DNA from: Melioribacteraceae bacterium
GTDB lineage: Bacteria > Bacteroidota > Ignavibacteria > Ignavibacteriales > Melioribacteraceae
DNA: 64,000 nucleotides
Assembly: GCA_035362835.1 (NCBI GenBank)
Contig: DAOSDY010000001.1
Location: forward strand, 682,001-746,000
Reading direction: 5' to 3'
In this document: positions 27,953-35,972 of the stretch, in pieces
Position numbering within the stretch: position 1 is the first letter of the stretch
Layout: each line of letters opens with the position of its first letter
Translations under genes and position numbers: made by a program
Notes under the pieces: model-generated
Databases searched by the model: none
What the model saw: the letters and a program-made list of their open reading frames with translations, nothing else
What the model was told of the DNA's origin: nothing

Positions 27953-28930
27953 TTAGTTTATTTCATAACCGATTGTAAAACGATGTACCGAATCCAGATA
28001 ATCCCCGTAATCATTAAATGAATAATCAATACGATAACCTTTATAATAGATTCCAACACCCGCAGAGAATCCTTCCTGGTCGCGGTTCAGAACATAACCT
28101 CCTCTAAGATAGATCAGGTCTTTAAATCCGTATTCAAAACCGACACTGTGCATCTGGTCATAATCCCTCGGCTGAATCATATCGTATGATACAAGAAGAG
28201 AATGATCGCCGGCAGAAGCAATGAGCGGATCGCTGCCGGAGAAAAGATATGACGAAATGCCGATATTAAACGTTTGGGGAAGAGGGTAGCTCTTATCAAT
28301 GAATTTTACTTCCTGACCGAAATGCCTTACAGACGCGCCAATTACAATTGAACGGAAACCGGTATTAAATGTAAGTCCTCCGTCAAAAACCAGCGCCCCT
28401 GCTTTTTCGAATACAAGGTTTTCGTGAACATATTTTACCGAAAGTCCGAACGCGAATTTATCGGTAACATTCCTCGCATAGGATACGCCAAGTACCAGAG
28501 AACTCGGATTAATAACCTCACCTGTGAGTCCGGGATTATAAACGCCGTTAACGAATCCGAGGCGGTCTACTCTTGTTACTTCAATTTCACCCACACTCGA
28601 AAAGACGCCGAAGACTCCGAAGGTTCCTAATTCTCCAAAGTTTTTTGCCGCCGAAAACGAGAAATGATTTACATCCATAAACCAGTCGACAAATCCGAAT
28701 GTAAAATCGAATCCGGTTAGGCGGGCTAGTCCGGCAGGATTCCAGAAGACTGATTCGGAATTACTCGCAATTGAAGTAAAAGCTTCGGCCATGCCGGTAG
28801 CGCGGGCGCCGGGCCACACTTTAAGGAACTGGAACGATGTAGTACCAACCTTTTCGAATGCAAATGAACCGGCATTTGAAGCAAGCAGAATTAAAACGAC
28901 TAATAAAATTTTCTTTCTAATGATCTTCAT
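27953..28930 (-). CDS. PorV/PorQ-family outer-membrane protein
   Basis: 325 residues with a signal peptide (about 1-24). The signature G-A-R-A-T-G-M-A-E-A-F-T-S-I-A-S-N, then S-V-F-W-N-P-A-G-L, marks the PorV/PorQ family, and the sequence continues as paired beta strands to the end. PorV carries T9SS substrates to the attachment complex; paralogues scattered in polysaccharide loci of this lineage are of unknown use. It lies 23 bp after the T9SS-sorted protein at 28954-31191 and 24 bp before the FadL-like gene. A dedicated role in displaying the T9SS proteins of this locus is a reasonable guess. Confidence 0.85.
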   Translation of the reverse strand: MKIIRKKILLVVLILLASNAGSFAFEKVGTTSFQFLKVWPGARATGMAEAFTSIASNSESVFWNPAGLARLTGFDFTFGFVDWFMDVNHFSFSAAKNFGELGTFGVFGVFSSVGEIEVTRVDRLGFVNGVYNPGLTGEVINPSSLVLGVSYARNVTDKFAFGLSVKYVHENLVFEKAGALVFDGGLTFNTGFRSIVIGASVRHFGQEVKFIDKSYPLPQTFNIGISSYLFSGSDPLIASAGDHSLLVSYDMIQPRDYDQMHSVGFEYGFKDLIYLRGGYVLNRDQEGFSAGVGIYYKGYRIDYSFNDYGDYLDSVHRFTIGYEIN

Positions 28931-28953
28931 TATGATACCTCATAACTATATCG

Positions 28954-31191
28954 TTATTTAATTACAATGAATTTTCCGTTTGTTTGCTCTCCGTTAGGAG
29001 TTGTTACTACATAGAAATAGATACCCGAGGCAATCTCCTGACCGTTCTTTGTCATCTGAAACCACTCGGTTGAATAGAGAGGGGTATCGTGTTCGATGGT
29101 TTCTATCAACTGACCCGAATATGAGAAGATCCGGATTGTACATTTTTCAGGCAGACCGTAAAAACCGATTTTATCTGTAACGTCACCTGTTCCCTGGAAG
29201 CCGGATTTTTGAATGAATGGATTAGGAACGGCATAAACTTTTCCAAGTTTTTCAACCGAGCCGATATTCTTTACGAACTTAACAATATTAGTTTTACCAC
29301 TTTCATTGCCTTTGTTATCAACAGAAGTGACGGCATAATAACGCGACTCGCCAATTTTAAAGTCTGTATCGGAATCAACGAACTTATAAATATTTTCACT
29401 GTTTACATTTCCAAGATTAACTTCGCCAATCATACTCCAGGGACCCATACCGGCTTTGGCCCTATAGACTTTAAATTTTGAAAGAGGTCCAGTAAGCCGC
29501 GGATGATTAAAACTCTCAACAGCACGGCCCCATTCAATGTCTACATTTCCCGCAGCAGTATTAGCAACTTTAATAGCCGGAGCGGGTACAGGGACGGGAA
29601 TTTTATAACTACCTGTGCTTGGATTTTTTTCGGGCCATTGCGGAACAGCAGGTTCTGATCCGAGATAAGCAGTAAATGCTTTATGCGCAACTTCGGTAAC
29701 GTTTTTAACATCCGAGTTAATGTAATCGGGGTAACCGTAATCGTCGAGGTAATGTTCGGTCATAACTTCGCCGCCGATTACAATTTTTTTATTCCAGGAC
29801 GGGGTTTCGTTCCATTGTTTAGTAGTATTACCGCCTTCAATTCTTTTACCAGGTTCGGCACCGTAACCGCAGACTTCTGCAAGAGCAAATCTTAACTTAT
29901 CTCCTATTCTAAGAGTATAAGGGCCGGTAACAAAATTTTTCTGACCTGCGTCCGCACTTTGTCTGTAAGGATAAGCTCCTCTACCATACCATTCAGGATC
30001 GTTGCGGGGTACTTCGGGCCAAGTAGTACTATTGGCCGCATAGACACCGCTGTACCTGTTATCCGGATTGAAGAACTGGTTCATCATTTTAACAGAATTC
30101 GTATTTCCAGTACTAACTTTATTAGACCAGGGCTGTTTAAACCTGCCCTGGGAATCAATTTCGTAATATTCACCATTTAAGGTTCTAAGAATTGAAACCG
30201 CCTCCGTTTCGTTTCTTGCCGGATCAATTGGATCTACGATGGCAAGATGATTCAAATCGTAATAGAGCATTGCATAACCCGGGGCCTGCGGACTTGCAAG
30301 TCCGCCACCATTCTCGCCTGTGCTTGCGAACTGACGGAAGAGAGATCTGTTCGGTTCAGGTTTTCCGGCAAGATCTGTAATCAGGTTAGTTTGAATATCC
30401 ATATTAAAACTGAGCCAGTAATCGGCATCCCAGAATCCTCTCTGGTCTCCGCGGTAAATACCGCCGTCATATTTCCACACCTGATAATGCCGCTGGTATC
30501 CATACATGGAAGGAGCAAAACCGTAATTGAAGCAGATCATTGCATCCTTCAGAATTGCGTTCTGTTCAACTGTTGAAGGATTACCGTCGGTATCTCCGGT
30601 GTATTCGAATTCGTATTCATAAATAATCATATCATCGTAGTCTGGATAGCTCCAGACTCTTGAGGTTCTAGTGACCGTAATTCCGACAGAAGTAGCCCAG
30701 GAGGCAGTAATAATTTCTTCGGCTTCATCAGGATTGTAGCCGGGATTAAGTGTACCATCCTCAAGAACCGGGAAGTTTTCTTTCCTATCTATATTAAGTG
30801 GGAATACCCATCTGCCGAAAGTAACTTCTGGTTCGGAAGCACCGATGCCGCCGCAGAACGCAAAAATTCTTTTATCCTTACCGGGCTGCCCGTCAAAATT
30901 TGCCGCAATATAAACACCGGCACCGATAAGATTATGCTGACCGCTGTATTCAATTCCGTCGACAACGGTAGCGGATCTTGCAGGCCACTCGAACAGAGGA
31001 ACGCTTGTTTTATTTCCGGCTTCACCTGTCATCCAGGCTCTTCCGATCTCTCCGGTATTGAAAACAGTTTCGTGAAGCATACCGCGGCTGTGAATTCTGT
31101 ATTCTCTTATCTGAGCATCAATTATTCCGGAAAGAAAAAGAGAGAGCAGAAGGGATCCGAAAAATATTTTATTAAACTTTGCGAGATTCAT
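28954..31191 (-). CDS. Large secreted protein with Fn3-like region and T9SS domain
   Basis: 745 residues: signal peptide (about 1-26), a long central region without any family I can name (rich in Trp, Tyr and Pro, with Y-P-D-Y-D-D-M-I-I-Y), an Fn3-like domain at about 560-650 (P-A-P-A-I-K-V-A-N ... Y-Y-A-V-T-S-V-D), and a C-terminal sorting domain with the variant hinge V-P-N-P-F. It begins 32 bp after the TonB-receptor gene. In classic Bacteroidota loci that place holds SusD, so this may be the surface partner of the receptor, but no SusD/RagB motif is seen. Start ATG has AAAGGAG upstream. Confidence 0.78.
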   Translation of the reverse strand: MNLAKFNKIFFGSLLLSLFLSGIIDAQIREYRIHSRGMLHETVFNTGEIGRAWMTGEAGNKTSVPLFEWPARSATVVDGIEYSGQHNLIGAGVYIAANFDGQPGKDKRIFAFCGGIGASEPEVTFGRWVFPLNIDRKENFPVLEDGTLNPGYNPDEAEEIITASWATSVGITVTRTSRVWSYPDYDDMIIYEYEFEYTGDTDGNPSTVEQNAILKDAMICFNYGFAPSMYGYQRHYQVWKYDGGIYRGDQRGFWDADYWLSFNMDIQTNLITDLAGKPEPNRSLFRQFASTGENGGGLASPQAPGYAMLYYDLNHLAIVDPIDPARNETEAVSILRTLNGEYYEIDSQGRFKQPWSNKVSTGNTNSVKMMNQFFNPDNRYSGVYAANSTTWPEVPRNDPEWYGRGAYPYRQSADAGQKNFVTGPYTLRIGDKLRFALAEVCGYGAEPGKRIEGGNTTKQWNETPSWNKKIVIGGEVMTEHYLDDYGYPDYINSDVKNVTEVAHKAFTAYLGSEPAVPQWPEKNPSTGSYKIPVPVPAPAIKVANTAAGNVDIEWGRAVESFNHPRLTGPLSKFKVYRAKAGMGPWSMIGEVNLGNVNSENIYKFVDSDTDFKIGESRYYAVTSVDNKGNESGKTNIVKFVKNIGSVEKLGKVYAVPNPFIQKSGFQGTGDVTDKIGFYGLPEKCTIRIFSYSGQLIETIEHDTPLYSTEWFQMTKNGQEIASGIYFYVVTTPNGEQTNGKFIVIK

Positions 31192-31223
31192 AAAACTTCT
31201 CCTTTAATCGATATCAGTTACAA

Positions 31224-34100
31224 TTAGAAATTCAGGATTACACCAAACCGGAAATACCGCGGCTGGTTGCTAAGCAAATAGATTTCCTGACTAGTAACAA
31301 ATGGTGAGAATTCATCATAAGTCAAAACATTTTCTCTATCGAGTTCCCATTTGGGAGTATTTCTTTCATCATTAAAAGTTCTTGAATAATGATAAACCAT
31401 ATTATTAAGCAGATTAAATCCTTCTCCGTAGATAGTCATATTTGTCCGTCCGAATTTGATTGTCTTTTCAATTCTCATCCGGAGATCGGTTTCGGCAGGA
31501 GTTCTCTGATTATATTTTAATCCCTGTCCTGAAACATCCCATGTATAGGGTCTGCCGGTATAAACTTTGAGAGTAAGACTTACACTCAGGTTTTCGAGAG
31601 GATAGATGTTGCCTATCTGAAATCCCTCTTTACTCGTCGTTCTGTAACGGATATTAAAGATAGCTTTATGAGTTCTATCGTAATCGAGATAAACATCTTC
31701 CGGATCCGGCAGTTCAACGGGGTCCTGGCCCTCGGCAGGTTTTTCGAAATACGAGACCGGCGCATTCAAATCGTTACTGCTTTTCCCTTTTGCAGCTTCG
31801 TAATTATATCTTATATAACCTCTAAGCTGACCTTCAGCTTTTTCAATACTTATATGGAAACCTTTGATATCGGCATAATCTCTGTTACGATAGGTTTGAT
31901 AGACTGACTGCTGTTCATCATAATAGAAAGCAGTTTCGACAAGATTAGTTACATCTTTATAATATGCGCTTACATCAAGCTTCAATCCATACGGAAACGC
32001 GTTCACAAGTCCGATATCATAAGCTTTAGTATTTTCCGGTTTCAGTCGGGGATTTCCAAGAATCTGGATTTCATTAAAACTTGTCACCTGATTATAAAAG
32101 ACTTGATTGAATGTCGGTCGTTGAGTGAATGTACCGTAGTTAAGATGGAAAACGGAAGTCTCGGAGACCGGAAATGAGATACCGATACGCGGCTGAACCC
32201 TTGTATAGAGTTGTGATTTTTCCTTTGCCGCGAGATCTGGATCATAGTAAAGACCTCTTTCGAGGTAAGGCTTTGAAGGATCGTAATAGGGATTTCTAAG
32301 TGGGGAATATTCATCGGCATAGTATTCAGCATTCATATTATAGAAATCGTATCTCAAACCGATATTTGCAATGAAACCCTCAAATTCAAGTTTATCCTGA
32401 ATATATGCGGCCCCTTCATACGGGAATGCAGAGAACTTAACTTTTCTGTAACTACCGGCATCTACAATATTCATGTCGCGGTCTACATCGAGAGAGTAAT
32501 ATGCGAACTGAAGACCGGCTTTCAATAAATTATTCTTATTGAATTGAGTTAGTATACTTCCGGAAAAATCATAAGTAGTAACTTTCTGATCACCGCGGTC
32601 GTCGTTCGGTCTTCCGACGTAATAGTTTGCAGGGCCCTGGTAATTAACCCAGTTGGTTTTATTTGTATATTGCTCGAGGAACTCCCCGTCTTTAAGTAAT
32701 TCAATTCGCTCTTCGTTCTTGACGTTCAGAAGTCCAAGTTTGATTTCCATAATTGTCGATTGATCGAATGTATGGTTCCAATCGAATCCGTACTGAGTTG
32801 TTACCTGCGAAGTTTGAGTTATACCGAAGGTTCTATCGAAGATCCATCGGAGCCAGTTACTGGAGAGAACATTTCTGGAATCAGAATCGAGAATGAAACG
32901 GAATTTAAACTTGTCGTATTTACTCGCTTCGTAAGTAAGATTACTCATAATCTGTCGGGACTCATCAGGATTAGTAGTAGGGACAAGAGGATTGGCAATA
33001 TTCTGGCGGGCTGCAATAAACAATTTCAGATCTTTCGCAATCGGACCGCCTGTTGTAAAGTCGAGACGGTAGTCGAATGTATTGTTGTATTCTAATCCTA
33101 CGTCTCTAATTGAAGTAAGCCATGCGATCTGACCGAGCCTTGCAATATAGAGGGAGTCCCTCAAAGTAGCTCTTGTAGGTAAAAGATAAACAGAGCCGAA
33201 GGAATAGCCGAGATCGAAGAGAGGCCGGCCGGGCTGAGTGGGATTTTCCATCAGCCACGCATTTGTTTCTTTAAGAAGATTATAAAAGTCGAGATTGCTT
33301 GGCGAATAAACGCTGCCTGCAAAAGTTTTATAGTAAGGAGGCGTGGTGGATGCTTCAACTCTTGTTTCCCAGGTTTCTCCTCCTTCCTTAGCAACCATGT
33401 TCACAACACCGGATTGAGCGTTACCATACTCAGCGCTGAAACCGCTTGTATAAACCTCAACCTGCTGAAGCCCCGTTACAATTGGAGAGAATGCCCTGTT
33501 GTTATTGAGCGGATTAACAATCGAACCTCCACCAATTAGATACATCGATTCTCCAACACGCCCGCCACGGAAGTGATCGTCAATAACATCGGCCTGCAGT
33601 TCAAGAATATCGGTAAGAGAGGCGACACCGGCAATGTTCTGAACGTCGGCAATATTATAGACCTGCTTTGTAGCAGTAATATCAGCTTCAACTCTTTTGG
33701 GACTGAAAGCAGTAACAACAACTTCAGCACTCTCAATAGTTTTTTCGAGAAGCGAGAAATCAACATTGGTAGTCTTATCAACGCTGACCTGTACATTAAC
33801 TACTTTTTCCTCATTGTAACCGATGTAAGAAGCTTTAACGCTATAGATACCGGGGGGAACATTCAGGATAAAATACCATCCTTCAAAATCGGTAGCCGAG
33901 CCAAGCATTTCCGAAAACGGTTTTTCAACTCCGTTCTCCCATTTACCAACAATAATAATGTTAGCTCCAACGAGAGGTTCACCGGTGTTTTTATCAATCA
34001 CTTTACCGGCAATCTTTCCTGTTTCCCCTGCGAATAATGAAGAAACTGAGATAAGAAAGAGTGTAATTAAAACACCGAACATTCTAGAAGTATTTCTCAT
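31224..34100 (-). CDS. TonB-dependent outer-membrane receptor
   Basis: 958 residues. Signal peptide (about 1-24), a carboxypeptidase-regulatory-like beta domain at about 27-115 (G-K-V-I-D-K-N-T-G-E-P-L-V-G-A-N), a plug at about 130-240 (G-L-Q-Q-V-E-V-Y-T-S-G-F-S-A-E-Y-G-N-A-Q-S-G-V-V-N split over two strands), and a 22-strand barrel ending in R-F-G-V-I-L-N-F with the terminal Phe needed for barrel assembly. It should import oligosaccharides, probably uronate oligomers, using energy from TonB. First gene of the polysaccharide locus, 236 bp after the GntR gene. The Shine-Dalgarno is TAGGAG. No SusD partner is present. Confidence 0.92.
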   Translation of the reverse strand: MRNTSRMFGVLITLFLISVSSLFAGETGKIAGKVIDKNTGEPLVGANIIIVGKWENGVEKPFSEMLGSATDFEGWYFILNVPPGIYSVKASYIGYNEEKVVNVQVSVDKTTNVDFSLLEKTIESAEVVVTAFSPKRVEADITATKQVYNIADVQNIAGVASLTDILELQADVIDDHFRGGRVGESMYLIGGGSIVNPLNNNRAFSPIVTGLQQVEVYTSGFSAEYGNAQSGVVNMVAKEGGETWETRVEASTTPPYYKTFAGSVYSPSNLDFYNLLKETNAWLMENPTQPGRPLFDLGYSFGSVYLLPTRATLRDSLYIARLGQIAWLTSIRDVGLEYNNTFDYRLDFTTGGPIAKDLKLFIAARQNIANPLVPTTNPDESRQIMSNLTYEASKYDKFKFRFILDSDSRNVLSSNWLRWIFDRTFGITQTSQVTTQYGFDWNHTFDQSTIMEIKLGLLNVKNEERIELLKDGEFLEQYTNKTNWVNYQGPANYYVGRPNDDRGDQKVTTYDFSGSILTQFNKNNLLKAGLQFAYYSLDVDRDMNIVDAGSYRKVKFSAFPYEGAAYIQDKLEFEGFIANIGLRYDFYNMNAEYYADEYSPLRNPYYDPSKPYLERGLYYDPDLAAKEKSQLYTRVQPRIGISFPVSETSVFHLNYGTFTQRPTFNQVFYNQVTSFNEIQILGNPRLKPENTKAYDIGLVNAFPYGLKLDVSAYYKDVTNLVETAFYYDEQQSVYQTYRNRDYADIKGFHISIEKAEGQLRGYIRYNYEAAKGKSSNDLNAPVSYFEKPAEGQDPVELPDPEDVYLDYDRTHKAIFNIRYRTTSKEGFQIGNIYPLENLSVSLTLKVYTGRPYTWDVSGQGLKYNQRTPAETDLRMRIEKTIKFGRTNMTIYGEGFNLLNNMVYHYSRTFNDERNTPKWELDRENVLTYDEFSPFVTSQEIYLLSNQPRYFRFGVILNF

Positions 34101-34336
34101 TATTTTCTTACTCCTATTGGTTCAATAATTTTTTGATTCAACAAATGACAACAATTAAGGATCGCTTTTTATAATTAAACTTATTGATACTTTACCTGCT
34201 GATTCACTCATTTATAGTTTTAATATTAAACGGGCATCGGAATCTTATTTCCAATCATAAACCGGTTTAATCAAAGAAAACATTTATGAATAATTCTTCT
34301 TACAAAAAGTCAGACAAGAACCATCAGAATAAATTT

Positions 34337-35068
34337 TTATTCCTGATTACTTGTTACCATGCCTTCAATTTTCAACATAGCTTCGGCATGTTCCAACGCA
34401 AGGACCAGGTGCTGTTTCATTTCTTCGTAAGCAGTATCCGCATCACTTTCTATAATAGCTTTAAGAATTTTTGTATGCCAGATAATTGCCGAGTTGCGCG
34501 CCTCCGGTACATCGGATATAATCATTGATTTAATCTCAGGCATCAGGCGGAAAACCGGTTTAAGCATTAATGGCAGGAGCCGGTTTTGTGTAGACTTAGC
34601 AATTGCGAGATGGAAGTTCATATCGAACTTTGCAAGTTCTTCCGCCGGACCTTCAAACGTTGCCATCTGGTCTATCTCAAACTGCATTTGCTCAATATCC
34701 TGTTCAGTTCGGTTAAGAGCTGCCGAGCGTGCGATTTCGGGTTCAATTATTCTCCGGGCCTCAATTATCTCTAGCACATAGGATGCACCAATTCTCGTTT
34801 TCAGATAGCTGTGCATCGGATCGGTAACACTTTCTGAAGTAATTTTCCTTACGAAAATTCCTCTCCCTTTTTCGATTGAAATTAATCCCTTAGCACTTAA
34901 CATTTGAAGAGCTTCGCGCAAAGCTGTTCTGCTTACTCCAAACTGCTCGCAGAGTTCAAATTCTGTCGGGAGCTTTTCGTTTACTTTCAGTTTCTGGGAA
35001 TTAATGGCTGATTCAATTTCGAGTGCTACTTTTTTGCTTAATAACTCTTTGTTACCAACGGGTGTGAA
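34337..35068 (-). CDS. GntR-family (FadR/FCD) transcription regulator
   Basis: About 243 residues. A winged helix-turn-helix occupies roughly the first 70 residues (L-P-T-E-F-E-L-C-E-Q-F-G-V-S-R-T-A-L-R-E-A-L is the recognition region) and an all-helical FCD ligand-binding domain the rest, with His and Asp residues (D-M-N-F-H, I-W-H) that can hold a metal and a carboxylate ligand. Members sense uronates, KDG or other sugar acids, so it is the probable regulator of the adjoining locus. An ATG at 35098 is also in frame, but the predicted promoter lies so close to it that the ATG at 35068, with AGG upstream, is preferred. Likely self-regulating through the repeats at 35089-35116. Confidence 0.85.
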   Translation of the reverse strand, partial: FTPVGNKELLSKKVALEIESAINSQKLKVNEKLPTEFELCEQFGVSRTALREALQMLSAKGLISIEKGRGIFVRKITSESVTDPMHSYLKTRIGASYVLEIIEARRIIEPEIARSAALNRTEQDIEQMQFEIDQMATFEGPAEELAKFDMNFHLAIAKSTQNRLLPLMLKPVFRLMPEIKSMIISDVPEARNSAIIWHTKILKAIIESDADTAYEEMKQHLVLALEHAEAMLKIEGMVTSNQE

Positions 35069-35088
35069 CATAAATAACCTAGACTTGT

Positions 35089-35116
35089 TATATGTCATAC
35101 ATAATATATGTTATAC
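35089..35116. promoter_or_regulatory. Probable GntR operator: 12-bp direct repeat
   Basis: TATATGTCATAC at 35089-35100 and TATATGTTATAC at 35105-35116 differ at one base and are 16 bp apart. The first also lies within an inverted repeat TATGT-CAT-ACATA (35091-35103). A related site, GGTATAACA, the reverse complement of TGTTATACC (35109-35117), lies at 35251-35259. The repeats overlap the -7 region of the predicted gntR promoter, as expected for autorepression. Confidence 0.5.
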
Positions 35117-35132
35117 CAGATAGATTTGTCAA
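35103..35132 (-). promoter_or_regulatory. Predicted promoter of the GntR gene
   Basis: On the minus strand TTGACA (35132-35127) is followed after 18 bases by TATATT (35108-35103). Transcription would begin near 35096, leaving a leader of about 28 bases before the ATG at 35068. Confidence 0.5.
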
Positions 35133-35318
35133 ATTTTATTTTAAAGAATAATAAAAAAATTCTTTCTATATACTTTTAATAATAGTATTGGAATTTTAGG
35201 CTATATTATTGATTTATAGACGAAAATCGGGATATTTCTTCTATTGGGCAGGTATAACACGACTATTTGGATATGGTCTTTAGGTAATGACTTAGCTATC
35301 ATTCCACGGAGAGAGAAC

Positions 35319-35793
35319 TTAAAAGCGCTCTCCTTTCGATTCCCGGATATGACTGCCAACCGACCTGATTCTTCCCCACATCGAAATAAAAAACAATATC
35401 ATACCTAGAAATTGACCGACAGATGAGATGACAAGGAGAACTTTTAAAATCTCACCGGCAATTATATATGCCGAAAGTACCTGACAAATAAAACGCACGG
35501 AGGTTGAAACAGTCATTACATAATATGTAACCAGGATAAGTCCCGGTTTGTAAAGTTTATCCTCCTTTTCCGGTCTGGGAAAGAACCAGAGAGCCACACC
35601 CATTATCATCATCATAACCGAGCCGACAAGTATAATATGAGTATGGGCGGAAACAAGATCCGGATGCGGCCAGATGCCCGAGTAATACCTGGCGATAAGC
35701 AGGTAAAGACCGGTCAGAACTCCTACCAGTAAAAAAATTATGCTGGTCTTAATAAAATACCGGACAGTTGAAAACGTAGTTATGCCCTTTCAT
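35319..35793 (-). pseudogene. Frameshifted small membrane protein, heme-copper oxidase subunit I-like motif
   Basis: The open frame ending at 35319 runs upstream past the first ATG (35615) for another 57 codons and encodes convincing protein: transmembrane helices and H-P-D-L-V-S-A-H-T-H-I-I-L-V-G-S followed by M-M-M-I-M-G-V-A-L-W-F-F-P-R. It then meets a TGA with no usable start. Removing one base from the C-C-C run at 35785-35787 (GGG on the coding strand) joins this frame to an ATG at 35793 and gives a 157-residue protein with four helices. So this is either a real one-base frameshift or a sequencing error. The His-x-His and Pro-Arg spacing resembles small proteins related to cytochrome oxidase/NO reductase subunit I. 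Function unknown. Confidence 0.7.
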
Positions 35794-35972
35794 TTTTTCT
35801 ACTGTATTATCATAAAAATAAATCTGTAAATAAGCAACCAATGATTATTAACCGAATATTCCCGGAAATGATCTCGGAATTTATTGCGACACCAGCAGGA
35901 TAAATTTCTGGAAACAGCAATCGGCATTTCCTATTTTTATTTCATCACTTCAAAACAATTAACAGGTGATTG

